Source: an uncultured Lachnospiraceae bacterium (GTDB lineage Bacteria > Bacillota > Clostridia > Lachnospirales > Lachnospiraceae). From it: a stretch of 11,948 nucleotides of DNA. This document shows positions 1-6,276 of this stretch, piece by piece (positions within the stretch are counted from its first letter, which is position 1; each line of letters opens with the position of its first letter). The DNA lies in NCBI GenBank assembly GCA_902797705.1, contig CADBTX010000052.1, positions 1 to 11,948 of the forward strand. Direction: 5' to 3'. Both the position numbers and the translations under genes were made by a program. The notes beneath the pieces were generated by a model. That model was not told the origin of the DNA. It saw nothing but the letters and a program-made list of their open reading frames with translations, and did no database searches.

Positions 1-971
1 GTAATAGGTTCATTGAAATCATCACCATCCACAAGAACGGTATAAAGTCCTGTAATGGACCCCAGTTTACCGTTTCCCGCCCTCTCAAGAAGCTTCGGCA
101 TCTCCGAATAAACCGAAGGGGGATAGCCACGGGTCACCGGAGGCTCGCCGCTGGCAAGACCGATCTCCCTCTGCGCCATGGAAAAACGGGTGAGGGAGTC
201 CATCATAAGAAGCACATCCTTCCCCTGATCCCTGAAATATTCCGCAATAGCCGTGGCAGTTTTAGCAGCCTTATTTCGCTCCAGGGCCGGTCTGTCGGAG
301 GTGGCGACCACAACAACGGATCTTCTCATACCCTCTTCACCCAGATCCCGTTCAACGAATTCTCTTACTTCCCTGCCACGCTCTCCGATAAGAGCGATGA
401 CATTAATGTCCGCTCTGGTATTTCTGGCAAACATACCCATCAGGGTACTTTTTCCTACTCCGGAACCCGCAAATATGCCTACTCTCTGGCCCTTGCCTAT
501 GGTCATTAGACCATCGACCGCTTTCACTCCAAGGGGAAGCACCTCATTGATAATAACCCTGTCCATGGGATCCGGAGGTTCCGCTTCCACAGAGTACTCC
601 CGTCCTCCCACGATCTCCGTCCCGTCAGTGGGCCGACCCAGTCCGTCCAGAGTCTTTCCCAGAAGATCATCACTGACTGTAACCGTGAGGGTATGCCCGA
701 GATTTTCAACAGTACATCCCGCGCCGATACCATCGGTCTTATCATAGGGCATAAGCTGTGTCTTGCTGTCCTTAAAGCCCACAACCTCTGCCATTATCGG
801 AGGTTTCGAGCTGTCCTCGGGTATTATCCTGCAGATATCCGCAAGGAGCGCATCAGGTCCCAGGGACTCTATGGTCAGTCCCACTACATTAACAACCTTC
901 CCAAGCTTCTTGTAGAAGTTCTTGTACCTGACTCTTTCATATTTGGAAAAATCGATACGTGGTTCAACCAT
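1..971 (-). CDS. fliI: Flagellar export ATPase FliI (3' end outside window)
   Basis: FliI is the hexameric, F1-beta-like ATPase of the flagellar type III export apparatus. It works at the cytoplasmic face of the basal body with FliH and FliJ. The reading frame is open from an ATG at 971 to the window edge, giving 323 complete codons of a family usually about 440 long, so the C-terminal helical domain is missing. The Walker A loop AGSGVGKST is at residues 168-176. The [10 protein letters not shown] block starts at 196, and the Walker B stretch DVLLMMDS is at 252-259. The segment [20 protein letters not shown] near 275-294 is typical of FliI and related ATPases. The ATG overlaps the end of fliH by 8 bases (ATGGTTGA), so translation is probably coupled. 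The Walker motifs and the fliH neighbour together separate it from ATP synthase beta and Rho. Confidence 0.97.
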   Translation of the reverse strand, partial: MVEPRIDFSKYERVRYKNFYKKLGKVVNVVGLTIESLGPDALLADICRIIPEDSSKPPIMAEVVGFKDSKTQLMPYDKTDGIGAGCTVENLGHTLTVTVSDDLLGKTLDGLGRPTDGTEIVGGREYSVEAEPPDPMDRVIINEVLPLGVKAVDGLMTIGKGQRVGIFAGSGVGKSTLMGMFARNTRADINVIALIGERGREVREFVERDLGEEGMRRSVVVVATSDRPALERNKAAKTATAIAEYFRDQGKDVLLMMDSLTRFSMAQREIGLASGEPPVTRGYPPSVYSEMPKLLERAGNGKLGSITGLYTVLVDGDDFNEPI

Positions 972-1902
972 TGTTTTCCGCCTGTCCGTCGGAGCTCTCA
1001 TAGGAAAGAAGCCTAAGTTCCCTTTTTAAGCCCGAAAGCTGGGTTTCCAGGGAACAGTCAAATATGCCGCCCCCTGTTTCTATAAAGCACTCATTGCTCT
1101 TTAAGGTCATATCCTCCACTATCTCAATGTCATTTCCGCCGGTTACCCCTGACATGAGTTCCTGCTTCTGCATGGAGACATAGCCGTAATCATCCTTTGA
1201 AACATGGATTATAAAGCCCTCATTTCCCTCCACCGTCTTAATGGCATCCTGGATAAGATGAAATATCACTTCCTTTTTGTCTTCAAAACTCACATGGAAG
1301 ATATGCTCATATATTCCTGTAAGAGTATCGATAAAAAGAGGCTCCAGTTCATCCATCTTTTTCTGATACTCATTTTCCAACGCCTCTGTCATGCTCTGGT
1401 ATTCCGCCTTCATGGCCTCAACTTCCTGCATTCCGGCGTTATAGCCCTCATCATGCCCCGCATTAAAACCATCGTTCTTGGCATTTTCCAACACAGTCAC
1501 AGCATTCTGCTCAGCGTCCGCGATGATGGCCTGGGCCTGCTCATTTGCCTCCGCTATGATCCCGTCGGCTTCGGCCCTGGCGCTTGCAAGGGTCTCTTCA
1601 GCCATACGTGCGGCATCAGGGGAAGGCGCAGCGCTGCCCTCACCCCCTATGACATTAGAGGGAGCCTCGGCATTCGCCTCTTCTCCCTCTGACTGCTCAC
1701 CTACAAGCATCTCAACTCTGTCCGCCACAAGGCCCTCGGTAAACTCCGCAAACCCTTCCTCATCGGATCCTGTACCCGGATCCTGGATGAACGGGGCTGT
1801 GGTGATCTCCTCCATGATGCTGTCAACCTTCCTGTTGGAGTCGATCACAAGTTTTTCCGTTCCCTCTACCTTTACGAAGGAACGTTTTATCATATTAGAC
1901 AA
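964..1902 (-). CDS. fliH: Flagellar export apparatus regulator FliH, probable TTG start
   Basis: FliH is the peripheral stalk-like partner that holds and restrains the FliI ATPase at the export gate. The 312-residue product has an acidic, Ala/Glu-rich first third and a long predicted helix at about 95-185. A glycine ladder (G145, G149, G153, G157, four apart) lies in that helix, like the GxxxG repeats known in FliH and YscL. The C-terminal domain contains [17 protein letters not shown] near 273-289, as in FliH. Start choice: TTG at 1902 has AGGAG (1916-1912) 9 bases upstream. The nearest ATG (1893) is only 18 bases from that site. The TTG start overlaps the fliG stop by 8 bases; the ATG would begin one base after it. 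FliH is poorly conserved, so the name rests on glycine ladder, C-terminal motif and position between fliG and fliI. Confidence 0.93.
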   Translation of the reverse strand: MSNMIKRSFVKVEGTEKLVIDSNRKVDSIMEEITTAPFIQDPGTGSDEEGFAEFTEGLVADRVEMLVGEQSEGEEANAEAPSNVIGGEGSAAPSPDAARMAEETLASARAEADGIIAEANEQAQAIIADAEQNAVTVLENAKNDGFNAGHDEGYNAGMQEVEAMKAEYQSMTEALENEYQKKMDELEPLFIDTLTGIYEHIFHVSFEDKKEVIFHLIQDAIKTVEGNEGFIIHVSKDDYGYVSMQKQELMSGVTGGNDIEIVEDMTLKSNECFIETGGGIFDCSLETQLSGLKRELRLLSYESSDGQAENNG

Positions 1903-2974
1903 CTATCTCGTCTCCTCCGCCTCTGGAAATAACGATCTCTGCAGAATCTTCCAGCTTTCTTATGATATTTACCACCTTCTGCTGGGCTTCTTCCACGTCC
2001 TTCATACGCACAGGGCCCATGAAATCCATATCTTCCTTAATCATGGCTGCAAGCCGCTTCGAAAGGTTTCTGAATATAGCCGCCTGAACCTCTTCATTGG
2101 CTCCCTTAAGAGCAAGAGCCAGGTCATTATTCTCAACATCCCTGAGGACACGCTGGATAGCACGGTCGTCCAAAAGAAGGATATCCTCGAATACGAACAT
2201 CTTCTTCCTGATCTCGTCCGCCAGCTCCGGCTCGTCTATCTCCAGGGTCTCCATGATATGTTTCTCGGTAGCACGGTCAACGGTATTGAGGATCTCAACT
2301 ATTGCATCCACACCACCGACGATGGTGTAATCCTGATTTACCAGGGAAGCAAGTTTTGATTCCAAAGCCTTTTCCACCTCTTTTATAACATCGGGACTGG
2401 TCCTGTCCATCTTGGCTATACGCCTCGCCACGTCCGCCTGCTTGTCGGGAGGAAGCGCACCGATTATCATGGCCGCCTGACCCGGATTCAGATAAGAAAG
2501 GATCAGGGCTATGGTCTGAGGATGTTCCTCCTGGATAAAGTTCAAAAGCTGTGAAGGATCGGTTTTACGCACAAACTCGAAGGGTTTTACCTGCAGAGAC
2601 GCAGTAAGCCTTGAGATCACGTCTACCGCCTTCTCCGGTCCCAGGGCCTGCTCCAAAAGCTCCTTGGCGTAGCCGATACCGCCTTCCGCAATGTACTGCT
2701 GCGCAAGGCACACCTGGTAGAACTCGTTTATCACCGCCTCCTTGACCTGAGGGGTTATTGACCTTGTGTTGGCGATCTCAAGAGTTAATTCTTCGATCTC
2801 TTCTTCTTTTAGGTGCTGAAATATCTTGGACGATTTTTCCGGTCCGAGAGAGATCAGAAGCACTGCCGCTTTCTGTGTCCCCGAAAGATCCGCAGCCGCT
2901 GATGTATCAAAGGTTTTACCTCCCGGCGCCCCGGGAGCAGCCGCCGCTGCTTCAGCCGGCAAATTGTCTGCCAT
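1895..2974 (-). CDS. fliG: Flagellar motor switch protein FliG
   Basis: FliG forms the upper C ring, binds the FliF C-terminus and meets the MotA stator to produce torque and switching. The 359-residue protein has the expected N, middle and C domains. The FliG core begins at LSGTQKAAVLLISLG (30-44). EEHPQT, the middle-domain surface motif, is at 149-154. GGVDA, at the hinge region, starts at 220, and MFVFEDI at 259-265 leads into the torque helix with charged residues D269, D270, R271, R275 and R278. The C-terminal tail RGGGDEIVV resembles that of Bacillus FliG. About 21 residues of Ala/Pro/Gly-rich sequence precede the usual start, making it longer than the roughly 338 residues I recall for Bacillus. 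ATG 2974 follows the fliF stop by 6 bases, with a GGGGG tract about 9 bases upstream as ribosome binding site. Confidence 0.97.
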   Translation of the reverse strand: MADNLPAEAAAAAPGAPGGKTFDTSAAADLSGTQKAAVLLISLGPEKSSKIFQHLKEEEIEELTLEIANTRSITPQVKEAVINEFYQVCLAQQYIAEGGIGYAKELLEQALGPEKAVDVISRLTASLQVKPFEFVRKTDPSQLLNFIQEEHPQTIALILSYLNPGQAAMIIGALPPDKQADVARRIAKMDRTSPDVIKEVEKALESKLASLVNQDYTIVGGVDAIVEILNTVDRATEKHIMETLEIDEPELADEIRKKMFVFEDILLLDDRAIQRVLRDVENNDLALALKGANEEVQAAIFRNLSKRLAAMIKEDMDFMGPVRMKDVEEAQQKVVNIIRKLEDSAEIVISRGGGDEIVV

Positions 2975-2980
2975 TATCCG

Positions 2981-4594
2981 TTACCCCCATTCATCCGAAA
3001 GCCAGTTCCTAAGCAGAACGGCTGCAGCTTCGGGATTATTATCAACAAAATTTTCAATAAGAAGCCTGGCCTCAGACTTCTGCTCCTCCAGATCGATATC
3101 CTCAAGAGAAGCTTCCTGAGTGCTGGCTAAAAGGTCTCCAAGCTGTATCTCCTCCTGCGGCTCATCCACAGTGTTCTCGCCTCTCATAGACCTTATCACT
3201 ACGAAAGCAAGAAGTCCGAGGATCAGGACGATAAGTCCTATCATAAGTATGGTCTGCCAGTCGGGAAGGTTGCTTTCCTTCGGAACAAATACCGGCTCCT
3301 CGTAGGCAACTATCCTTATATTCGCAACCGGGATACCGGTAGCCATTGAAACCACACCGCTCACCTCTTCATCAACCTCCAGCTTGGTGAGTTCTCCGTT
3401 CTCCGCCTGGAAGGCTTCAAAAGTGGTGCCGTCAAGCAGGCCCTGGGCCTCCATCTCTTCCTGATTGTATATCCTGTATTTTATGGCGGTGATACCGATG
3501 GAACTGGTGTCATACTGTATCGCTCCGCCTCCGCCTGTGGTATGGGTTATGGTCTCATTCGGCAGATAATCCCTTGAGGTCTCGTCTGTAGTGGTCGTAG
3601 AATTACCATTATCCGCATAGACATAGGTATTATCACCATTGGTATCCGTTCCGGGTACCTGACCGTTGGTATTTTCCGCCGTCTGTGAATAAGTATCCTG
3701 ATGGGAAAGAACACCCTGATCCTGTCCTTCTGCCGGGGTGTAGGTGTGTTCCGTGGTATCGACGTCATTCCAGTTCAGGTCGAGATTCGGCACAACCTGC
3801 ACTGAATCATAGATCTTTGCACCCACAAGGGCATCCCGTATCTGTCCCTCCACCAGCTGATCGTACTTCTGCTTATAAGAAAGCCTGCTGGAAGCAGCTC
3901 CCGCTCCTGTGGAGGAAGAGGTATCCTCTCCGGAGAACAGCATATTTCCTTTGGAATCCATGATAACGATGTTCTCGGTAGTGGAATTTCCTATGGCTGT
4001 AGCCATGAAACGGGCCAGAGTCGCCGCTGCGTCATCGGTCATAAGATCCGGATCATCAAGGACCAGCATAGCACTGGCATAACTCTCTCTCTGCTCCGAA
4101 AGCAGGGTTCCGTCATTATTGGGAATACTGAGCTTGACCGTGGCGGACTTGATGTTCTCCTGGGTCTCCAGATCCTTCTCCATGTTCCTTTCAAGGTAGA
4201 GCTGGTACTTCTTTTCCTTGTCAGTCTCCGTGCTGGAGAAGCCTCCGTCGAAAACATTGGAGATATCATATCCTTCAGCGGGGATATTATTTGCCCCCAA
4301 AAGGATATTGGCATTACTAAGCTGTTTCTTATTTATGGAAATAGTGAGACCGTCATCGCTGATCTTGTAATCCATGGCGTTTTCATCTAAAAGGTCACGG
4401 ATCTCAGCGGTCTGGGCTGTGCTCTCCGCCACCGCCAGCACGGTGTACTGTGGCGCGGAAACGGTCCAGATAAGAACGGTAAGGGCAACTATGACCGCTG
4501 CCCCCACGGAAATGATCAATGTTTTCTGTTTAGTAGTAAACCTGTTCCACCATTCCAGGAACCGGTCAAGTAACTGTCTGAGTCGCTCCTGCAT
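2981..4594 (-). CDS. fliF: Flagellar MS-ring protein FliF
   Basis: FliF builds the MS ring in the cytoplasmic membrane, the base on which rod, C ring and export gate assemble. The 537-residue product has a short basic N-terminus, a first membrane segment at about 24-46 (KTLIISV through LIWTV) and a large ring-building periplasmic domain. A second membrane segment lies at about 447-467 (QTILMIGLIVLILGLLAF). The Ser/Thr/Asn/Gly-rich stretch near residues 280-350 matches the loop that separates ring-building motifs in FliF. The cytoplasmic tail ends in ARLLIENFVDNNPEAAAVLL and a short WLSDEWG, which is the FliG-binding helix region. Length is normal for Firmicutes. The ATG at 4594 has AGAGGG about 6 bases upstream. 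A 144-base gap with tandem repeats and a hairpin separates it from fliE, whereas fliG follows after 6 bases. Confidence 0.97.
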   Translation of the reverse strand: MQERLRQLLDRFLEWWNRFTTKQKTLIISVGAAVIVALTVLIWTVSAPQYTVLAVAESTAQTAEIRDLLDENAMDYKISDDGLTISINKKQLSNANILLGANNIPAEGYDISNVFDGGFSSTETDKEKKYQLYLERNMEKDLETQENIKSATVKLSIPNNDGTLLSEQRESYASAMLVLDDPDLMTDDAAATLARFMATAIGNSTTENIVIMDSKGNMLFSGEDTSSSTGAGAASSRLSYKQKYDQLVEGQIRDALVGAKIYDSVQVVPNLDLNWNDVDTTEHTYTPAEGQDQGVLSHQDTYSQTAENTNGQVPGTDTNGDNTYVYADNGNSTTTTDETSRDYLPNETITHTTGGGGAIQYDTSSIGITAIKYRIYNQEEMEAQGLLDGTTFEAFQAENGELTKLEVDEEVSGVVSMATGIPVANIRIVAYEEPVFVPKESNLPDWQTILMIGLIVLILGLLAFVVIRSMRGENTVDEPQEEIQLGDLLASTQEASLEDIDLEEQKSEARLLIENFVDNNPEAAAVLLRNWLSDEWG

Positions 4595-4626
4595 ATTCTA
4601 CCCTCTTCTATAGCAAAGCATCTCCT

Positions 4627-4710
4627 AATGTCGCCGTGTCCCAACATTGCTCCCTTCGGGATCAATGTCACCGTTCCCAACATTGCTCCCTTCGGGACCA
4701 ATGTCGCCGT
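4627..4710 (-). repeat. 36-base tandem repeat with internal hairpin, about 2.3 copies, between fliE and fliF
   Basis: Two adjacent 36-base units, 4639-4674 and 4675-4710, differ at only two positions (4662/4698 and 4670/4706). An 11-base fragment of a third unit (4627-4637) precedes them. Each unit contains a palindrome, 4644-4668 and 4680-4704. Its arms are ACATTG and CAATGT outside and TCCC and GGGA inside, separated by one mismatch and closed by a three-base loop. The array lies in the leader-side gap before fliF and after the fliE stop, so it is transcribed in the operon mRNA. No T tract follows, so it is not an intrinsic terminator. Function is unknown; intercistronic folding or processing of the mRNA is one possibility. 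Confidence 0.85.
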
Positions 4711-4739
4711 GTCGCTCGCTTCCGTAGGAAGCAAGCGAC
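4711..4739 (-). other. 13-bp mRNA hairpin starting at the fliE stop codon
   Basis: In the operon mRNA, a GTCGCTTGCTTCC arm faces GGAAGCGAGCGAC across a three-base TAC loop. All 13 positions pair if one U-G wobble is allowed. On the opposite strand the same position would be a C-A mismatch, so the complete stem exists only in the sense transcript. The first base of the stem is the last base of the fliE TAG stop. There is no T run after it. It may protect a 3' end, mark a processing site, or limit ribosome re-initiation between fliE and fliF; none of these is shown by sequence alone. Confidence 0.75.
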
Positions 4740-5053
4740 TAGACTTGCATCTGCATGATTTCTTTGTAGGCTTCAATAAAACGGTCGCGGAGGGCGACAG
4801 TATATGAGAGGGAAGCCTGAGCCTTGGCCTGGGCTATGGCCAGGTCATGGGTGTTCTCTGTAAGCCCCAGAGCAAGCTTGATCTCCTCGTCCTCCTGATC
4901 CTGCAGATAGGAATTTGTCTCATTGATCTGATTCACGGCACTCTGAAGAAAGCCTCCAAAATCACCCGTGTCTCCGATCCTGCCGTTGCCGGTCTTTAAG
5001 GCGGCGTTCTCAATGGCATCACTGCTCACATTGTAAAGTTTTGTAATATCCAT
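4739..5053 (-). CDS. fliE: Flagellar hook-basal body complex protein FliE
   Basis: FliE is a small exported protein that joins the MS ring to the proximal rod and is among the first export substrates. The 104-residue length is typical. The C-terminal half, with the pattern ASLSYTVALRDRFIEAYKEI ending in MQMQV, is the recognisable FliE region: hydrophobic heptads and a conserved R(D/N)K-like patch before the terminal helix. Its place between flgC and fliF is the standard Firmicute order. The ATG at 5053 has only a weak AGG about 8 bases upstream. A better GGGAG lies about 14 bases away, just outside a 6-bp hairpin (5074-5092). Translation may therefore be modest or structure dependent; that part is inference. 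Confidence 0.94.
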   Translation of the reverse strand: MDITKLYNVSSDAIENAALKTGNGRIGDTGDFGGFLQSAVNQINETNSYLQDQEDEEIKLALGLTENTHDLAIAQAKAQASLSYTVALRDRFIEAYKEIMQMQV

Positions 5054-5073
5054 GTCTTAAACCTGTTCTCTCC

Positions 5074-5092
5074 CGGAGCTCTCCCTGCTCCG
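5074..5092 (-). other. Short stem-loop upstream of fliE
   Basis: In the mRNA, CGGAGC and GCTCCG form a perfect 6-bp stem around the purine loop AGGGAGA, which itself resembles a ribosome binding site. The structure ends about 20 bases before the fliE ATG, inside a 103-base flgC/fliE gap. It is short and could be chance; it is listed because the neighbouring gaps also carry stem-loops. Confidence 0.45.
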
Positions 5093-5156
5093 TTAGATCA
5101 CGCCTCCCTGCTTTTCACTGCCTTCCCGATTTACGAGAAGTCCTTAGATCGAGTTA

Positions 5157-5615
5157 TCAGCCCTTTCCAATAGTCAGGCCCTGAGTCGCTATGGCCTTTG
5201 ACGTGGTAAAGGCGGTTGCATTTGCCTCATAGGCACGGCTGGCGTCTATAAGGTTTGTCATCTCCGTAATGGTATTTACATTGGGATAGAGGACATAGCC
5301 GTTCTCATCCGCATCCGGGTGAGAGGGATCGTATACCATCTTATACTCCGAATGTGTGTCATTGTATATACCTCCCACCTTAACTCCCGCCATGTTTGAC
5401 TGGGCGAACTTGCTCTGATTTGAAGCAAGTATGGAATTAAAGGAGGGTTCCGGATTGTTCTTGGTCTCAAATGTAACGACTTTTCTGGTGTATGGATCGC
5501 CGTTACTTGTCCTGGTGGTATTTGCATTTGCGATATTCTCGGAAATGACATCCATACGGAGTCTCTCCGCAGTAAGACCGGATGCATTTATACTGAAGCT
5601 GTCAAAAACTCCCAT
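5157..5615 (-). CDS. flgC: Flagellar proximal rod protein FlgC
   Basis: FlgC is one of the exported axial proteins of the proximal rod, between the MS ring and the distal rod. The 152-residue product has the conserved N-terminal axial motif ASGLTAERLRMDVISENIAN at residues 11-30, followed by NTTRTSNGDPYTRK, which is characteristic of FlgC. The C-terminal coiled helix DASRAYEANATAFTTSKAIA near 125-144 is the matching axial-family motif. There is no cleavable signal peptide, as expected for a type III export substrate. The ATG at 5615 has a perfect AGGAGG 7 bases upstream. It follows flgB after a 78-base gap that holds a palindromic repeat. Confidence 0.97.
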   Translation of the reverse strand: MGVFDSFSINASGLTAERLRMDVISENIANANTTRTSNGDPYTRKVVTFETKNNPEPSFNSILASNQSKFAQSNMAGVKVGGIYNDTHSEYKMVYDPSHPDADENGYVLYPNVNTITEMTNLIDASRAYEANATAFTTSKAIATQGLTIGKG

Positions 5616-5635
5616 TACATTTCCTCCTGTATTTC

Positions 5636-5682
5636 AAGCCTTCCCCTTCAGGGGAAAACACTCCGGCGGAGCATTATGAGGG
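5636..5682 (-). repeat. Palindromic intergenic repeat between flgB and flgC
   Basis: Read on the minus strand, this 47-base element starts CCCTCATAATGCTCC and ends AGGGGAAGGCTT. It closely matches the plus-strand element at 7021-7070 and shares both ends with the one at 6912-6960. It folds into two hairpins. One is 5675-5657 (AATGCTCC with GGAGTGTT, paired in the mRNA through U-G and G-U wobbles). The other is 5656-5641 (TTCCCC with GGGGAA). It ends 20 bases before the flgC start, just upstream of its AGGAGG site. I infer a dispersed REP-like family. Confidence 0.8.
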
Positions 5683-5693
5683 ACGAACCCCCA

Positions 5694-6086
5694 CTACTTC
5701 TGCGTCACTGCACGGATATTCTGGAATTCCGCTGTAAGACTCTGGGTCAGACCATTGTAAAGAATATTATTCTTTGCAAGCTCGGCATTCTCTGTATCAA
5801 TATCCACATTGTTACCGTCAAGCCTGTAAGAATAGCCTTCCGAGTCTGTGAACTGCTTCCCCTTTAAGCGGTCCATCCTTATGGAACCCACCTTGTCGTC
5901 AAGACTTTCAAACCTTGAATGACGGAGGGCTTCCTCCAGATTTGCGGCAAAAGAGACATCCTGTCTCTTATAGCCCGGGGTATCGATATTTGCCATATTA
6001 TTGGCAATGGCTTTGTTTCTTAAAGCCGAAGCGTCGGCAGCCTTGTCGAGCACGTTGATATAATCATATATATCAGTTTTTACCAT
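5694..6086 (-). CDS. flgB: Flagellar proximal rod protein FlgB
   Basis: FlgB is the proximal rod protein that starts the axial structure on the FliE/MS-ring base. It is exported by the flagellar type III system without a signal peptide. The 130-residue length is normal. The axial motif LRNKAIANNMANIDTPGYKR (residues 22-41) is diagnostic for flagellar rod and hook proteins. The C-terminal helix with NILYNGLTQSLTAEFQNIRA is the FlgB partner motif. The ATG at 6086 has AGGAGG 8 bases upstream. It is the first gene of the operon: upstream lies a roughly 143-base leader and a sigma-A-like promoter, and the next gene is divergent. Confidence 0.97.
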   Translation of the reverse strand: MVKTDIYDYINVLDKAADASALRNKAIANNMANIDTPGYKRQDVSFAANLEEALRHSRFESLDDKVGSIRMDRLKGKQFTDSEGYSYRLDGNNVDIDTENAELAKNNILYNGLTQSLTAEFQNIRAVTQK

Positions 6087-6105
6087 GTCCCACGCCTCCT
6101 TTCTT

Positions 6106-6139
6106 CCACAACATCAGCGTTCACTTCGCAAAGTCGTGG
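6106..6139 (-). other. Stem-loop in the flgB leader
   Basis: Between the promoter and the flgB ribosome binding site the mRNA can form CCACGAC with GTTGTGG (7 bp, one G-U pair). The loop holds a smaller GCG/CGC pairing. The 3' arm ends just before the AAAGGAGG region (within about 6 bases). The structure could regulate flgB translation, but I do not recognise it as a known riboswitch or T-box. Confidence 0.4.
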
Positions 6140-6216
6140 TCTTTACAGAGCAAACTTTTCTAAAGAAAACCCTGTGCTGCAATAGTCATCAGACCGTACA
6201 GAATGATACTAGGCTA

Positions 6217-6244
6217 ATGACAATAATTCAACTATAATTATAAA
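6217..6244 (+). promoter_or_regulatory. Promoter of the divergent C39-like gene
   Basis: On the plus strand, ATGACA (6217-6222) and TATAAA (6239-6244) are separated by 16 bases. Transcription would start near 6251, leaving a very short leader. The -10 shares bases 6239-6242 with the flagellar operon -10. The sequence TATAATTATA at 6233-6242 is a perfect palindrome, so the two RNA polymerase sites are nearly superimposed. A second TATAAT at 6233-6238 has no good -35 partner. Confidence 0.55.
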
Positions 6245-6264
6245 GAAAATACCGCAAAAGTCAA
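6237..6264 (-). promoter_or_regulatory. Sigma-A-type promoter of the flagellar operon
   Basis: On the minus strand, TTGACT (6264-6259) and TATAAT (6242-6237) are separated by 16 bases. Predicted transcription starts near 6230, giving a leader of about 143 bases before flgB. This is a near-consensus housekeeping promoter, so early flagellar genes are probably not dependent on sigma-28 alone. Its -35 box overlaps the ribosome binding site of the divergent gene, and its -10 box overlaps that gene's -10 box. Confidence 0.75.
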
Positions 6265-6276
6265 AGGATGGAAACT

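Noticed and set aside
1478..2359. Long plus-strand open frame opposite fliH and fliG
   Set aside because: It mirrors two well-supported genes, has no recognisable domain and a serine/leucine-rich composition typical of antisense frames.
4639..4710. 36-base repeats as a small CRISPR array
   Set aside because: The units are directly adjacent with no spacers between them and no cas genes are present; it is a plain tandem repeat.
4516..4776. Small minus-strand reading frame across the tandem repeat, encoding a repeated VPKGAMLGT-like peptide
   Set aside because: It overlaps fliE and fliF in another frame, and its repeated peptide follows from the DNA repeat. No ribosome binding site supports it.
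6087..6230. c-di-GMP-I riboswitch upstream of flgB
   Set aside because: A GCACAGGG string is present, but the rest of the conserved core and the paired P2/P3 layout could not be traced.
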